A DNA stretch of 64,000 nucleotides from Nemertoderma westbladi (GCA_032718475.1 JAUCBJ010007345.1:30294-94293); one strand, 5' to 3'. Counted from the stretch's first letter, positions 32,420 through 43,603 are shown. The notes: generated from the letters alone by a model not told the origin. Numbers and translations are program-made.

Positions 32420-33550
32420 ATGGCGGGGAAACTGATCAGGAAGAGAAAGGCGGAGTCAGGAGGAAAGGAGATACTGGTGGATTTCACCAAGAGGCATCCG
32501 GAAGAGAAAACAAGGGGATACTACGAGCGGTTGGAGAGAGGTCACGGGGTGCGAGCGCTACAAGACCATTTCAGGGAAGTGCACAAACAGCGGCTGGTCG
32601 GGACCTACGGGACGCCGTCGCTGGACAATGCAATCTTCGAGCATTTCCACTATGTGGTGAAAGGAGACGAAGCGAAGTTCGGGATTCCGAAGTACATGAG
32701 AGAGCCACCGAGGAAAGATTGGAAGAGATCCGTCAGCAGGGGAGGATACATGATCCTAGACGATGAAGGAACCGTGGAAGACGAGGAGGGTTCGAGTAGA
32801 GGATCGGCGGGGTCGGCCAGAACCATACTCCTACATTTGGCCGCGCCAAATGGGGATATTTTCCTATTCGATCTGGGAATGTATGGGAAGAAAGACGGGC
32901 CAAAGTTGAACCGGTTGCCGAAGGTGGTGCAAATCCTATTGAGAGAGAAGTTGACGACGAAAGTGGGATCGGCGATTCGCGACGATGCGGAGAGAATCAT
33001 CGGTCCGGACACCCCCAATCTTCTGGACATGCAGACGGTCTTCATGGCTATGACAGCACCAGACGGGTTAGGACTATTGGAGAGCGCAGGCCATTGTGGA
33101 GCGGTGGCAATCGGCCAGCTTTTGGGGCTCGTGTGTCACAAACCAATGGACTGTGCAAAGTTCAGAGAAGAGTACGGAGCAGAGTTAGCAAACTCGCTGA
33201 AGTGGGGAGCAAGGCCAGGGAAACAAGAGGTGTATCAATTCCGGAGAGGAGCAATAAAGGTATATCAGAAGCGATATATCCTGCAGGAGGACTGGATAAT
33301 GATGGGTTTGCTAAACCTATTCATGACCATTGTCATTGGGAAGGAACCAACGGCATTCCTGCTATCGGGATCACCCCTGAGCTACATAAGAGCCTTTAAG
33401 ACGGCTTTCGAGGGTCTGGTAAACCACCCGGGGCTGAAGGGCGAGTCGGTGTACTATAACTGCCGACATCTGGTAGACAGGAACGTAGATACGCCATATC
33501 AGAGATGGGAGCAGCTAGAGGTGGATAGACGAGAAGCGAAGCGATTGTAA
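32420..33550 (+). CDS. ORF after Pao integrase, possible DnaQ-like 3'-5' exonuclease
   Basis: From the ATG at 32420 this 376-codon ORF is unbroken; the frame is open ~100 bp further upstream. GC-rich codon use matches the upstream gag-pol. Residues ~108-300 resemble a DEDD exonuclease fold. GYMILDDEG (D114, E116) looks like ExoI, followed by TILLHLAAPNGDIFLFDLG as the next strands. LREKLTTKVGSAIRDDAERI (D188/189) looks like ExoII, and LLDMQTVF and LLGLVCHKP are comparable with WRN-type exonucleases. W262 and YILQEDW (Y286, D291) sit near the expected ExoIII, although the Y-D spacing is off by one. The N-terminal 100 residues are basic with no known domain. If real, this is a nuclease carried in the env position of a retroelement. 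The alternative is an unrelated protein with coincidental motifs. Confidence 0.4.
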   Translation: MAGKLIRKRKAESGGKEILVDFTKRHPEEKTRGYYERLERGHGVRALQDHFREVHKQRLVGTYGTPSLDNAIFEHFHYVVKGDEAKFGIPKYMREPPRKDWKRSVSRGGYMILDDEGTVEDEEGSSRGSAGSARTILLHLAAPNGDIFLFDLGMYGKKDGPKLNRLPKVVQILLREKLTTKVGSAIRDDAERIIGPDTPNLLDMQTVFMAMTAPDGLGLLESAGHCGAVAIGQLLGLVCHKPMDCAKFREEYGAELANSLKWGARPGKQEVYQFRRGAIKVYQKRYILQEDWIMMGLLNLFMTIVIGKEPTAFLLSGSPLSYIRAFKTAFEGLVNHPGLKGESVYYNCRHLVDRNVDTPYQRWEQLEVDRREAKRL

Positions 33551-33612
33551 GAAATCGCTAGACAGGAGAGGAGAGAGGCAGAAGAAAGGGAGGGGGAAGC
33601 TAGGGCACAGAC

Positions 33613-34038
33613 GGTGGTCACTATTTGAGGGCATTTCCATCTAATAAATTACCTAAATTAGATAATAATAATAATAATAATCGGAGAGATTATGGGTTAA
33701 TAGTAAATACTGATAAAGTGCATCTACCTGGTGTTCATTGGGTGGCTATATATATACGAGATAATGAAGCTGAATTATTTAATTCGTTTGGTTCAAAATA
33801 TCCAAACAGATGTATCAAAAAATGGCTTGAGAAAAATTCTACAAGGTGGTGTACTACTCGCAGGCAATTTCAAGACCCTAGAAGGACCACATGCGGGTTA
33901 TACTGTCTTTATTACTTGGTAAATCGAATTCACACAAACTATCCAATGAGAGCATTTACAAATAATATGGAAATAAATGAAATAATATTATATAAATGGC
34001 TTGTTAGTTATTATAAAATAAACCAACAAGCATTGTAA
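33613..34038 (+). pseudogene. Polinton protease, copy P2 (5'-truncated)
   Basis: Homology to the protease at 6635 begins abruptly at GGTGGTCACTATTTG (33613), just after the GC-rich retroelement sequence. The frame is open from there to the TAA at 34036-34038. It retains VHWVAIYI with the His, LFNSFG, and QFQDPRRTTCGLYCLYYL with the Cys. About 13 N-terminal codons and the Met are missing. Apart from that truncation this is the best preserved protease copy. It shows that the P1 insertion is extra. Confidence 0.85.
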
Positions 34039-34082
34039 TTAATCATTTAACTTTTGTTTATCTAAATATATTATCCATTAAA

Positions 34083-34651
34083 ATGGATAAAATGGATAAT
34101 ATCATTTTTGTCGATTTTAAATATTATAAGATAGACAATATGGAATATCTGATAGTATTTAAAGAATTTGCTATATTCGATTCTAATTACACTAAAACTA
34201 ATGTAAAGACGTTTTTAATTAAAGTACCCCCTGATATTAACTTATCGGCATTAGATAAAGCCCATATAAAAAATTTACAAGACATGACATTGCATTTACC
34301 CTGGAATTACGGCAACATTTCGCAAGATGACTTCAAAAAGTACAGAGACATCAATAATATAAAAAAAATATATATGTATTCTGGTTGATGAAGCTGGCAA
34401 TATTAATTACCGAACTTGATGTTCTCGCTCCAAAATTGATGGAGAAATTGGAGATATATCAACTATATTACAATTATTTAACCCTGTGTCCTTTTCACGT
34501 TAAATTTTCTACTGTAGAAAATAAATGCGCTTACCACTTAAACAGAAAGGACAACTGTCTGAGGTACTGCTCTGCAAAATGGGTCGGAGGGTATGAAATG
34601 AAACGATTTTTCGAGAGAAAGCAATTAACTGGGACTAATGATAATGACTAG
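34083..34651 (+). pseudogene. Conserved Polinton unknown protein, copy P2
   Basis: The ATG at 34083 (or 34092) begins MDKMDNIIFVDFKYYKIDNM and runs through VFKEFAIFDSNYTKTN and LHLPWNYGNISQDDFKKY. The frame changes at the A-run near 34362-34369, and the second part (ILITELDVLAPKLMEKL, CAYHLNRKDNCLRYCSAKW) ends at 34651. It contains the ~50 bp missing from copy 1. The downstream 34652-34800 is collinear with P1. Confidence 0.65.
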
Positions 34652-35582
34652 TGAGAAAGAAATAACTCTGGTGGAAGATGTACAGTAGGTTTACTCTAAG
34701 CATGTAATGTGATGGGATAATATAATTGTTTTAATGTCAACAAAAATAATAAAAACATTAAAATATAATTTTTTATATCTCAGTCTGACGCACGGGGGTA
34801 GGGTTTAGGTTTACACCCTCAAACACACACACCTACCGGTAGCTAGCCGACTAGCTAGCTAGCTGTTGCATCTGAGTTTAACTACCGGTAGCTGATTTTA
34901 CACACTGACATATAACAGGGCTAAACTGCAGAATGGCTCCCCTTCTAGACTGACAAAGTACCGTTGGCTTGCTTTAGCGTTACTAATAATAAAATTAAAT
35001 TAACTCGACATGTGGTTTGCGAATGCGGCATTAGAGTGGCCCACCTAACAATAGACCTACCGGTACTGTAGCGCCCTTGTAACAGTATACTGGTATAGTC
35101 GGATAGGGCATGCTGGTTCCTTCAATTTAAGGATTATTACACTTGAATGCTTTCAATTTTCTGTTTACAACTTTAATTGTCCTAATCTAGATTATTACTG
35201 AGGCTACACTACTACTGTCACATAGGTAAGCCTATACAGCTATAGTTAACTTTATGTGGGCCTTTCTCAAATGTAGGCTCAATATGGTTGACGGTTAACC
35301 TTTAGAACTCACGGTCCGGTGGGCCTACATTCAGCTAGTCATATAATGACTCCTCAACTGAAAGCCGACTAGCTCATTGATACAATAGGTGTGGCTAGCA
35401 GTATATAAAATCCTCTGCACTCAACATTCACTCCATGTTGTAGGCCTATATAAAATATAGTTAGTTTATTTATGTATTTGCTTTTTTTAAATTAGATATA
35501 AAATAGACAAAAACCTACTGCTACAGGTAACACATTAACACAAACAGACAGACTGATAACATTTAATGGATTACATACGAGT
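34652..35582 (+). other. Polinton P2 flank, non-coding, with one TATA module
   Basis: The sequence is collinear with 7925-8049 plus 9106-10080 of P1, with the hAT-like element absent. It contains ACCGGTA and TAGGCCTA words, a GATACAATAGGTGTGG motif and TATATAAAA at 35402-35410 followed by CAACATTCACTCC. The single GTTTACAC at 34809-34816 is the empty insertion site. No ORF of note is present. Confidence 0.6.
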
Positions 35583-35834
35583 CTACGGGTGTATTCTTGG
35601 ATCTGTCGGTAGGCCAACAGGAGCTACTGATACTTCTGGTTCTGTCGCTTCTTCTTCCCATTGCTCTTCCCCAATAAAATTATCAAGTCTTATTTAGTGA
35701 GCTTCTTCAGCCTCTATACAAACGTTTGAACTGAAGTTTTTATTTGTTGTAAATGTTGTTTGCCTGCCTTCGCCTGTTTTATTTCTTAACATTATAGTAA
35801 ACTGACCATTTTCATTTTTTAAATGTAACTCCAT
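35583..35834 (-). pseudogene. Small conserved minus-strand ORF, copy P2
   Basis: From the ATG at 35834 the frame reads MELHLKNENGQFTIMLRNKT, GEGRQTTFTTNKNF and EAEEAH. It then meets a TAA near 35694 and continues in the same frame with LDN, EEQWEEE and VSVAP to LPTDPRIHP and a TAG at 35583. It is the counterpart of 10081-10326. Conservation on both sides of the stop indicates a once coding sequence. The frame is also open upstream of 35834, to about 35918. Confidence 0.45.
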
Positions 35835-35924
35835 TATATTTAAAGATGTAAAAAACAACTCTTCTGCTTCGAGATCAAACTTCAACATACAATCGCTAAC
35901 CCTATTTTCAATAAACACAAATGT

Positions 35925-37114
35925 GTGGCGTCACATAGAAAGGGTTCAATCCTCAGAAAAGTGATTTTGCAGAAAACGAGTTTAAAAATTTTCTTTTTCG
36001 AAAATTCCTTTTTTCAGAAAAATACACTTAAAAGATGTCGAAATTAAAATTTTTTTTTTAAAAATGTTCTACTTTTTGAGATGAATTCAAAAAACGACAC
36101 ATCAAAACAGCACGTGTTAATCAGGACGAGCTATATTAAATCAAAATTGAAGTTTCATTTATAAAATAATTTTAAGTATAAAACTACCATGCAATATTAT
36201 GTGACATGTAACAGCGTCACTACTTCTTTTCTACTTCTACTTCTCTCAAGCACCACCAAGAGGATCCCTTGTAAATGATTTTAATCAATTCAAATACCCT
36301 CCAATGCCGCATGGGGTATATCTTCTCCTGCCTAGTAAAATAACTGTACTTGATACAATCTTTGTATGATATAGAAATCCCTTACAGGCTCCTTTCTAAA
36401 CAATACAGCCCATCAATCTCAGGTACTTACAGCCTTCCTTATTCTTATGTAATCAACCAATCAAAGGGCCTAAAATTCATAGGATTACTCTGTGTTCACA
36501 TCGACAAAACATTATTGCTTCTCTACCTGCCGCCCTGCGGTATGTTATTGATTACCAACATTGAATTGATTTGAACATGGAATTATATTGTATCCTGGTT
36601 TTATTGTTTATTTTACTTTGATTTGAAAAATATGAAACATCCTGGTAGTGAGAAGAAACAAGCCATGTAATAGTTGCATCTGTTCAAAAATGTCACCATT
36701 GGATTCAGTGGCTTCGAAAAACCACATACACAAAAAATCGCTATCAAACTAGCCGTTTTAGAAAATTTAAAAATTAAGTCTTTGATGAAAAGTGCTAGTA
36801 GTGAAAAAAACAAGTCAGGCATTGGTTGCATCAGTTCAAAAATATTACCATCGGATTCAGCGGCTTCGAAAACCCACACACACAAAAAACCGCTATCAAA
36901 CTAGCCATTTTAAAAAATTATAAAATTTAAACACATTTTTGGTTTTCTCAGACGAAAAGTACTAGTTGTATTTATTTTGCCAATATTTCGAAAACGACAA
37001 AAGATGGCAAGTTGCGGTTTTCAGTTTCAGATTCTCCGTTAAATTTCGTACCAGAATCGGTAAAAAAGTGAAAATATATTTTTTTGGTATTGAACCCTTT
37101 CTATGTGACGCCAC
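35925..37114. mobile_element. 1.19-kb non-autonomous element with 26-bp terminal inverted repeats
   Basis: The ends are GTGGCGTCACATAGAAAGGG plus six more matching bases (35925-35950) and the exact reverse complement at 37089-37114. ACAAATGT flanks both ends (35917-35924 and 37115-37122), an 8-bp target duplication. No transposase ORF is present. The inside is AT-rich and includes a ~140-bp tandem duplication. The family is uncertain. The TSD length fits hAT or P types, but the terminal bases are not the usual CA. Confidence 0.8.
36640..36925 (+). repeat. Tandem duplication inside the 1.19-kb element
   Basis: Two ~140-bp units share GTTGCATC(T/A)GTTCAAAAAT, GGCTTCGAAAA, CACACAAAAAA(T/C)CGCTATCAAA and CTAGCC(G/A)TTTTA. 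The units differ by about one base in eight. Open frames on both strands here are carried by the repeat and are not credible genes. Confidence 0.7.
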
Positions 37115-37122
37115 ACAAATGT

Positions 37123-38171
37123 CACATAGTTAACAAAATGTCCAACATAAACTTTTCCCATGCGGATTAGCGATATATGCTCTGTTCATTATTCTATTCT
37201 ATTCTATTCTATTCTGAATGTAGTGAAATGCATAGCCGATGTTTTAATAATATGTATACGGGCTAGTAACAGATAGGTGGGCTTCGACTTTGACTATGAA
37301 TACCAGTACATAGCCATAAACTTTTCTCACCAGGCTTAGCGATGTGTAATTTAGCCAGCAATAGTGATGCTCTCTGCACACAGTCATAAGTAACAGATGC
37401 GCAACCGTAGCTCACTCGCGAGCTGCGATGCTTAGCTAGCTACTGTATCTGGGTATACTATGCATACTAGGCTGTTACAAGCAGTCGCTCTGCTGAAGTT
37501 AGTTAGTTTCCCCAACTAGTTGTTGATTTAAATAAAATATTCATAAATTTCTTCTCCCTCAAATTAATATATATATTTTATAGTAAAAAACTTCCATCAC
37601 CAAACAACAATAAATTTCACTCTCTCTAATTATATTTTATATCTAAAAACCCACCACCACCACCACCAAACAACAATAAATTATTAAACAGTTTGTTGAA
37701 TATAGGATAATATATATGAAATTTAAACAGAGAACACATTTAATGTACATTTACCGGTATAGAAACAGCAAACAACAACAATATTTTTTATACTATTTAT
37801 ACTTTACAGTTATTAACATATTTCTGGTTCGTATGAAATTTCTAGTTTGACATTATCAAATATAACATAAAACCCGATATTGTTTATAAGTAAACCTATA
37901 GATTATGGTGTCAATACTAAAAATATAAGTACACAAATTAATAGATTTAAAAATCAAATTAATGATTGTTTTTTAAAATATATGCTTTTTAACTTTATTA
38001 AAATTATATTTTCTACCAAGAATTGTTATTCGTCCATTTGTAAACATTAATAAGGTTGCACCAAATACCTTATATATAAACTGATTAGGTTTGAGTATAA
38101 TTTTACCTGACAATTGATTTTTTAATTCTTTTAAATTAAGTCCTTAAATGATCTGCTTACAACTTATATTT
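37123..38171. other. AT-rich spacer without genes
   Basis: Only simple features are seen: an (ATTCT)n pentanucleotide run near 37187-37215, two related TAGCGAT(A/G)T(A/G)TG segments near 37168 and 37337, and (CCA)n near 37650-37668. The stretch lies between the 1.19-kb element and the end of the DNA polymerase gene, so the right part may be native Polinton spacer. Confidence 0.4.
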
Positions 38172-41100
38172 TTATTCACTATTTGATAATTCATCATCAT
38201 CTTTCGGTTCTTCATAAATTGGTATATTTGATTTTTTTATAGGTTTTTTGAGGTTTGTTTTATAGTGTCCCCAAGGAAGTGATTTTTATTAAGCCAATAA
38301 AGTTTATCATCAAAGCTACTGAGTGCAAATTTATTTTGCCTTAAGGTTTAAATACGATGTAATTTAGATTTAAATCTGTGTATGTTTTTTTATTTCTTCA
38401 TTTGAGTTATATGCTTCTTAATAATATTCTTCATGAGTATTATTCGTTTCCACAATAGGTCTTGTAAAAGCTTTTGCTCTGCGAATATTTCTGTTATTCC
38501 ATTCCAAAATTGAATATAATTTTGGTCTTAAAAATACTCCTTGTTTAATTTCACGTGAGGCTAGTTCATCTTTACAGTAATAAAGTCTTGATTTATTTTT
38601 ATTACTATAACGCGGGTGATCCGGAGGGTAAATGGATGTATCTAAAATATTATTTTTAATTAATGCTTTTAAAAAATTACTCTGCGATGTATTATAATAA
38701 CAACCTATTAAAGATTCTGTATCTGATGCAACAATTTCAATACGGCAGTTTAATTCTTTCTCAATAGGCAGTAATCTATTGTAATACAGTTCATACATAT
38801 CAAGTTTAGCCAAATCCAACACCGCGCTACCAATAAATATAGGCTTATCTAGAGTTACTGTGTCTTTCACAAATAAATGACCCGATAATGTTTTATTGTA
38901 TATTTTAAATTGTTCATGATTAATACGTTTCACCAATTGGTCACATTTATCATTGCTATTTGCGATACAAAAGTTACATTGGTCCCGTATCTTTTCTATA
39001 GTCTTACCAATTAAAGATTTATTAAGCAGCTTTGCGACAGCCATTTCAATGTAACTTTTTGCTAGTCGTCTTTGATTAATATTAAAATCGATTTAATTTT
39101 TAAATACAAATTCTTGTTGAAAAGAATATAATTTATGTAGTTTAGTAACAATTAATCCTTGTTTTATATAAAATTTTAACAGTTTCAAATGTAAATGATA
39201 AAATTCTTTATCAAATTGTGTCAGCAAGAGTTTTGGAGTAGACATCTTATATTTACCGGAGGTGCCTCTTTGTATCGATAAGTTATTAAATTGTTCCCTC
39301 ATATAAGGTGAAAGCATTGATTCATTTATACTTAAATGCTCAGAGGCTAACGGTAATTGTAATGTTTGATCGTGAATAGCTTTGGGGTATTTTAATTCAA
39401 ATATTAAAAAATATCCAGTAGATCTGTCATTGTCTAAATCTTCCAAGTACTCGATTAGTTTTTCTGGAATTACATTCTCTAAATGTTTAATACTTACTTC
39501 TTTGAATTGTGAGGTGGATAGTTTTTTACTTACATTCCCAGAATATAATGAGTTGAAATCAATATTAAAAATATGGCATTCTTCCTCAGTAGAATCATAT
39601 GTAATTGTTTTGGGTATATTTGATTCTATACAATGCTTACAACAAAATGAAACACCACCCCTAATTGATTTTTGAAAATCTCTGTATGTCTGATAATCCT
39701 TTATTAATTCTATTTTACATTTATTGTATTTTAGAGCGCAATCATAGGTAAATGATGTGATACTAGAGTAAAAAACCACTTCTAAATCGTAATTTTGTTT
39801 CCTAAAACAAAACATTCCTAAAATTCTCAAATATATCAACAAGCAAGCAAACATCGAGTTTTAAATAGGCTAAAAGATAAAAAAAAAGATCTTTGAGATT
39901 CACGCAGTCTAATTCTACCTTCTACCAGCAAACCTATAATCTTCAATTGTACATGTTTTTTGGCAAACCTGTATCATTAAATTTATTTATATCTGTCAAG
40001 TACTCGTATGGAAATACTCCTTTTCGATTAACTGTTATTCAGGTTTGGATAAAAATATTTCATTTCTTGTAGAGTAATAGGTAAAATTGAGCTTATATCA
40101 TGACTCGCTACATCCTTTGTTGAACACTAAACTAAATTACTTAGGGAAAAGCTTAACAATTGATATGTGCCTAAGATACGTAACTCAATTTTTTTAGAAG
40201 TGTTTTTAATTGGGATAAAAGCACTCAGTAAAATATATCGTTCTGTATTTCTCAGTATAACCTTTATATCCCTATGTGTGTATTTCTTATCTCTAAATCC
40301 GGTTTGTAATATACAATGTATATTGTAGTGATTGCCATTGTACCCGCAAAGTACATACAGGTATCGTTTCAATGATAAACTCCGGTTACACCTATTATAG
40401 GCTGCCGCAATATATTTACCTGTAATATATGAATGATGTCTATTTTTCCCTACATTATTATTTAAAGTAACATTACAATAAAAACCAATTTTTGCCTGTT
40501 CAAAATTTACAAAATTAATATTAGTAAATAATATAGTTTTATGGGTATATAATTCTGACCAGCAACATAACTAGGTTAAATCAGTATATAATGAATCTAA
40601 GAAATCTTGAATACAATTATAATTATTATTATTTGACTTTACGAATGTTTTCAAATGACATTTTGGAGGATCAATTAATTCACTATTTGGAACAATTAAA
40701 TAAGTGGCAGCACACGGTATATGCTCCTGTATAAATTGATTATTAACTGAGGGTTGTAAGATATATTCTATATCAAAGTAGGTGACAAACAATGGGGATA
40801 AGGTTCTAACTAAATTTGTAAAACTAATGTGTGTTCTTTTTTTATTAGGCAGTTTCTCTCGTTGACTTCTTCCTTGGTAACAGGCGAGACGGTGTAGTTG
40901 GAGAACTTCCTTTCGATAAAAATGCCCCAAACACCTTTCACAATATTGTCTATTGTGGATATGAAGAGCTTTCGTATTCAGCAATCGATTCAAGTTAGTT
41001 ATGCAAACATAATGATTCAGTTTAGGTACATTGTTATTTTTTACTACAAGTAATATATTTAATAACTCTTTATCTGGTGTTATTTTACTAAATGGAGGTT

Positions 41101-42193
41101 GTCTTAATATAGATACGGGGGTCTGTTTGTTTTTGTTATTCCAGCATAATAAATTAATTATATATTTCGAATTTTGTTTTTCAAAAAGTTAAATCGCTAG
41201 CTGCCACTCTTTTGGATAATCATTTTTCCCGTTGTCAAAATTGAAATATCTCATATAATTTTTGTACTGGGAAGTATGGTATTTGTGCGTTTTCACTTTG
41301 CTACTAAATTTTGCGGTTATAATAGCCCATTTGAAACAGTCATTATCAGCCATTTGTATATTTATTGTATAATTTTTACTCGATAGAGCCTTAAGTAATT
41401 CCATCTATCCATGTCCCTTATATAGTAACGACCTATACTTAAATTCAGCTAATTTAATTTCAACTCTTAATAAAGATTTAATACGCCAGCTCAAACCACA
41501 TATATTAAACATGGCTATATTTTGTAATATATTTTCAAGTACATACTCAAACCATAGATCAAAACTTTGTGATACAGTATTAATAGCACCACCGGAAGAA
41601 TTAAAATAAAAGGTTTCTAATTGCTCACCTTCTGAAAAATGTGTTATGTACATTAATACATTTAGACCTAACCACAGTCTAAGAACATTAATTTCTTTCA
41701 ATCTGTCTAATATTAACTGAAGAATATTACCTCGAATTTGCGCTAATGCTGTTTCTACATCGGGATAATCTCTAGAAGTTGGGAGGTCATGGACATAAAT
41801 TTCAAGACGATTATCGTGAGCTTCTTGTTCCCGCGTAAAAATTGTTGCACATGTACCAAGAGCCACCCTTAAGTTTTTTCTAGATATTAAATTTTTATGT
41901 TGCGGAGATTTACGCTTTCTTGTTTAATAACATTTCAAGTGACAGTCGTGTCATAAATAATTCTCATATGTATACTCTTTATTACAGGTAGAACAAGTCA
42001 ATTGATAGGTGCAAAACTCCATTTCTTTACAGCCCGTAGTTGATTCATGTCGTTTACAAATTTAACCTCATAAAGTTGTGACATGACACTTAAAACAAGA
42101 ATAACCTTCAAAATGCGACTTTAGGTGACGTAAATAATTATGTCTAGTTACATTCATATGACAGAATGAACAACATTTTACTATTTTATCCAT
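38172..42193 (-). pseudogene. Polinton protein-primed DNA polymerase B (decayed)
   Basis: Read from the ATG at 42193, an N-terminal zinc-finger-like part (CCSFCHMN, HLKSHFEGYSCFKCH) leads into the Polinton PolB. QYCERCLGHF and TYFDIEY (ExoI, Asp/Glu near 40774) are followed by GYNGNHYN (ExoII-like, ~40345), RGGVSFCCKHC, NIDFNSLYSGN (motif A, ~39560), KLLNKSLIGKT (motif B, ~39030), ASDTESL (motif C, ~38723) and a C-terminal FALSSFDDKLYWL to ~38172. Full length is about 1,340 codons, normal for the family. It replicates Polinton DNA from a protein primer. In-frame stops include 41405, 41189, 40571, 39093 and 38418, with at least one frame change between 40127 and 39854. Motif C has Glu for the second catalytic Asp. 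It is convergent with the capsid-side genes. Confidence 0.85.
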
Positions 42194-42784
42194 GTTGAAG
42201 TTTGTTTAGATTATATAATAATAATAAAATATCACTAAAGATTAATATGAAATGAAATGTTATTGACTATATCTAAACATTGATATGCTACCGAGCAAAA
42301 TAATTTTAAAACAATCACCAACCACATATGATCCACATACAGGCGCTCGAGCTGTCGGGGTTAACAATTCAATTTTTATTGGAATAATTGAATTAGGCCT
42401 GCAGTAACTATTTTCAGGCTGTGTTATTGGAAACATTTTTTTATTACGGTGTATTTTACCTAAAAAAAATTCCGAAAAGAAATGAAATAATGAATAATAT
42501 ATTCGAAAAAATGATCTTATCTATAGACTCAAGCTACCCCGACATTGTCACCCCGCTTAATCAATAATATTTTGACCAATGGGTATATTTATAATGGGTG
42601 TGTCTTTAAAACGTCGATCGCTCGCTGCGATCGTTCGTTTTTATTAAATGATTACAGTAAAAATATCCGTCGGGAAAGTTTACGATGCCGACATTAAATT
42701 AAATTAGCTCATGCTTAAAATTATGAAACTTCTAAGAAGCTACACAGTTAATACAGTTGACGTCAATCAATTTAACCGTAAGTA
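42194..42784. promoter_or_regulatory. Divergent spacer between PolB and the rightward ORF
   Basis: This 591-bp AT-rich spacer separates two outward-facing genes, so it should hold both promoters. A TATATTTATAATGG stretch at about 42583-42596 on the plus strand is a candidate TATA box, and a hairpin GCGATCGTT/CGATCGCTCGC lies at ~42617-42640. No ORF or terminal inverted repeat was recognised. Confidence 0.25.
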
Positions 42785-43159
42785 ATGTCTTACAAAATTA
42801 ACGACTTTGAAGGGCAACAATTTGTCAGCGTTTGGGAAGCGGATGATATAGGTAGACAGCGGAAGGGTGTTCTATATTACGATGGGTTGAATCTCAGAGC
42901 GGATGAATTCTGTTTGCTCGAATTTAACATAGATAAGAATGTTAAGGAGAATATCGACGAGGTTAGTTTAAGGTACACATTGATCGTTAACGAAAACGGG
43001 ATATATTTGTCCCACAACTTCGACACCAAGGTTATTTTCATCCCTCAAAACAACGCAAATGTCAAGATAATTAAGGAATTACAGAAATACGCGGGCCATG
43101 ATATTCCGACTGGGTGTGACTGGGTGGAGCTTATGCTCATCCGATCAGAGACTTGCTGA
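42785..43159 (+). pseudogene. Unknown ORF cut by a LINE fragment
   Basis: A 124-codon frame begins MSYKINDFEGQQFVSVWEAD and shows an alternating hydrophobic pattern (DEFCLLEFNIDKNV, SLRYTLIVNENGIYL) suggestive of a beta-rich protein. From about 43126 the sequence is antisense LINE DNA, so the last residues (ELMLIRSETC) and the stop do not belong to the original gene. It lies divergently upstream of PolB and may be a Polinton accessory gene. No family was recognised. Confidence 0.4.
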
Positions 43160-43330
43160 GGACTTTCAAAGTTAACTGTCAAAATTTTGGTCTTTATGGA
43201 GTTAATAAAAAGACCAACACTAGAAGCAGCCTGTTCTGATGAGCTGAACAGCTGTTGTACTCCCTCTAGTGATCTTGAGAGTACTCCTAAGTCCTCAGCA
43301 AAGTCTAGATTAGTTAGGTACTTTGTAGGA
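43126..43330 (-). mobile_element. LINE reverse transcriptase scrap
   Basis: On the minus strand it encodes YLTNLDFAEDLGVLSRSLEG, then SSVGLFINSIKTKILTVNFESP. This matches the RT segment at 53970-54230 and 57770-57950. The catalytic FADD is FAED here. The piece is truncated at both ends and borders the C-rich target site of the BEL element. Confidence 0.8.
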
Positions 43331-43344
43331 TGACCCCCCCTCCC

Positions 43345-43583
43345 TGTCATGAAACGGACTTTTCCTGAGATTGTAGATACAGTACTTTTAGGGCTACTGA
43401 TTGGTGCTGGGAGTTGTTTGGTGTACCGGTATGTGTAATTCTGTGTTTTTGTTAACCTATGACTCTTTATTATTTGTACCTACAGCCTGACCGTTCGACA
43501 TGTTTCTTGTTGTCAGATTGCAGATTAAAGGTTTTTTAGTTGTTTAGTAGCTGATGCCCTTTTCTCGCGATAGATTCGTGACA
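43345..43583 (+). repeat. BEL 5' LTR
   Basis: It begins TGTCATGAAACGG and ends GATTCGTGACA, so it has TG...CA ends with a TGTCA/TGACA inverted repeat. Length is 239 bp. It should contain the element's promoter, although no strong TATA box is obvious. It is identical by eye to 49793-50031. Confidence 0.93.
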
Positions 43584-43603
43584 TGGTGCGGTGACCCGGG
43601 AAC
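43584..43603 (+). promoter_or_regulatory. BEL primer-binding site
   Basis: TGGTGCGGTGACCCGGGAAC begins at the base after the LTR. TGG at this point is the usual complement of a tRNA CCA end. The exact tRNA was not determined. Confidence 0.6.

Noticed and set aside
36613-36904. Overlapping plus and minus ORFs in the 1.19-kb element
   Set aside because: They follow a ~140-bp tandem duplication in AT-rich DNA and show no protein-like conservation.
2-42193. Possible alternative genetic code (TAA/TAG as sense), because several Polinton genes are interrupted by single in-frame stops
   Set aside because: Frame changes and deletions also occur in the same genes, TGA is used as well, duplicate copies have ordinary sense codons at the same sites (for example Ser at the M-A TAG), and the young BEL element reads well with the standard code.
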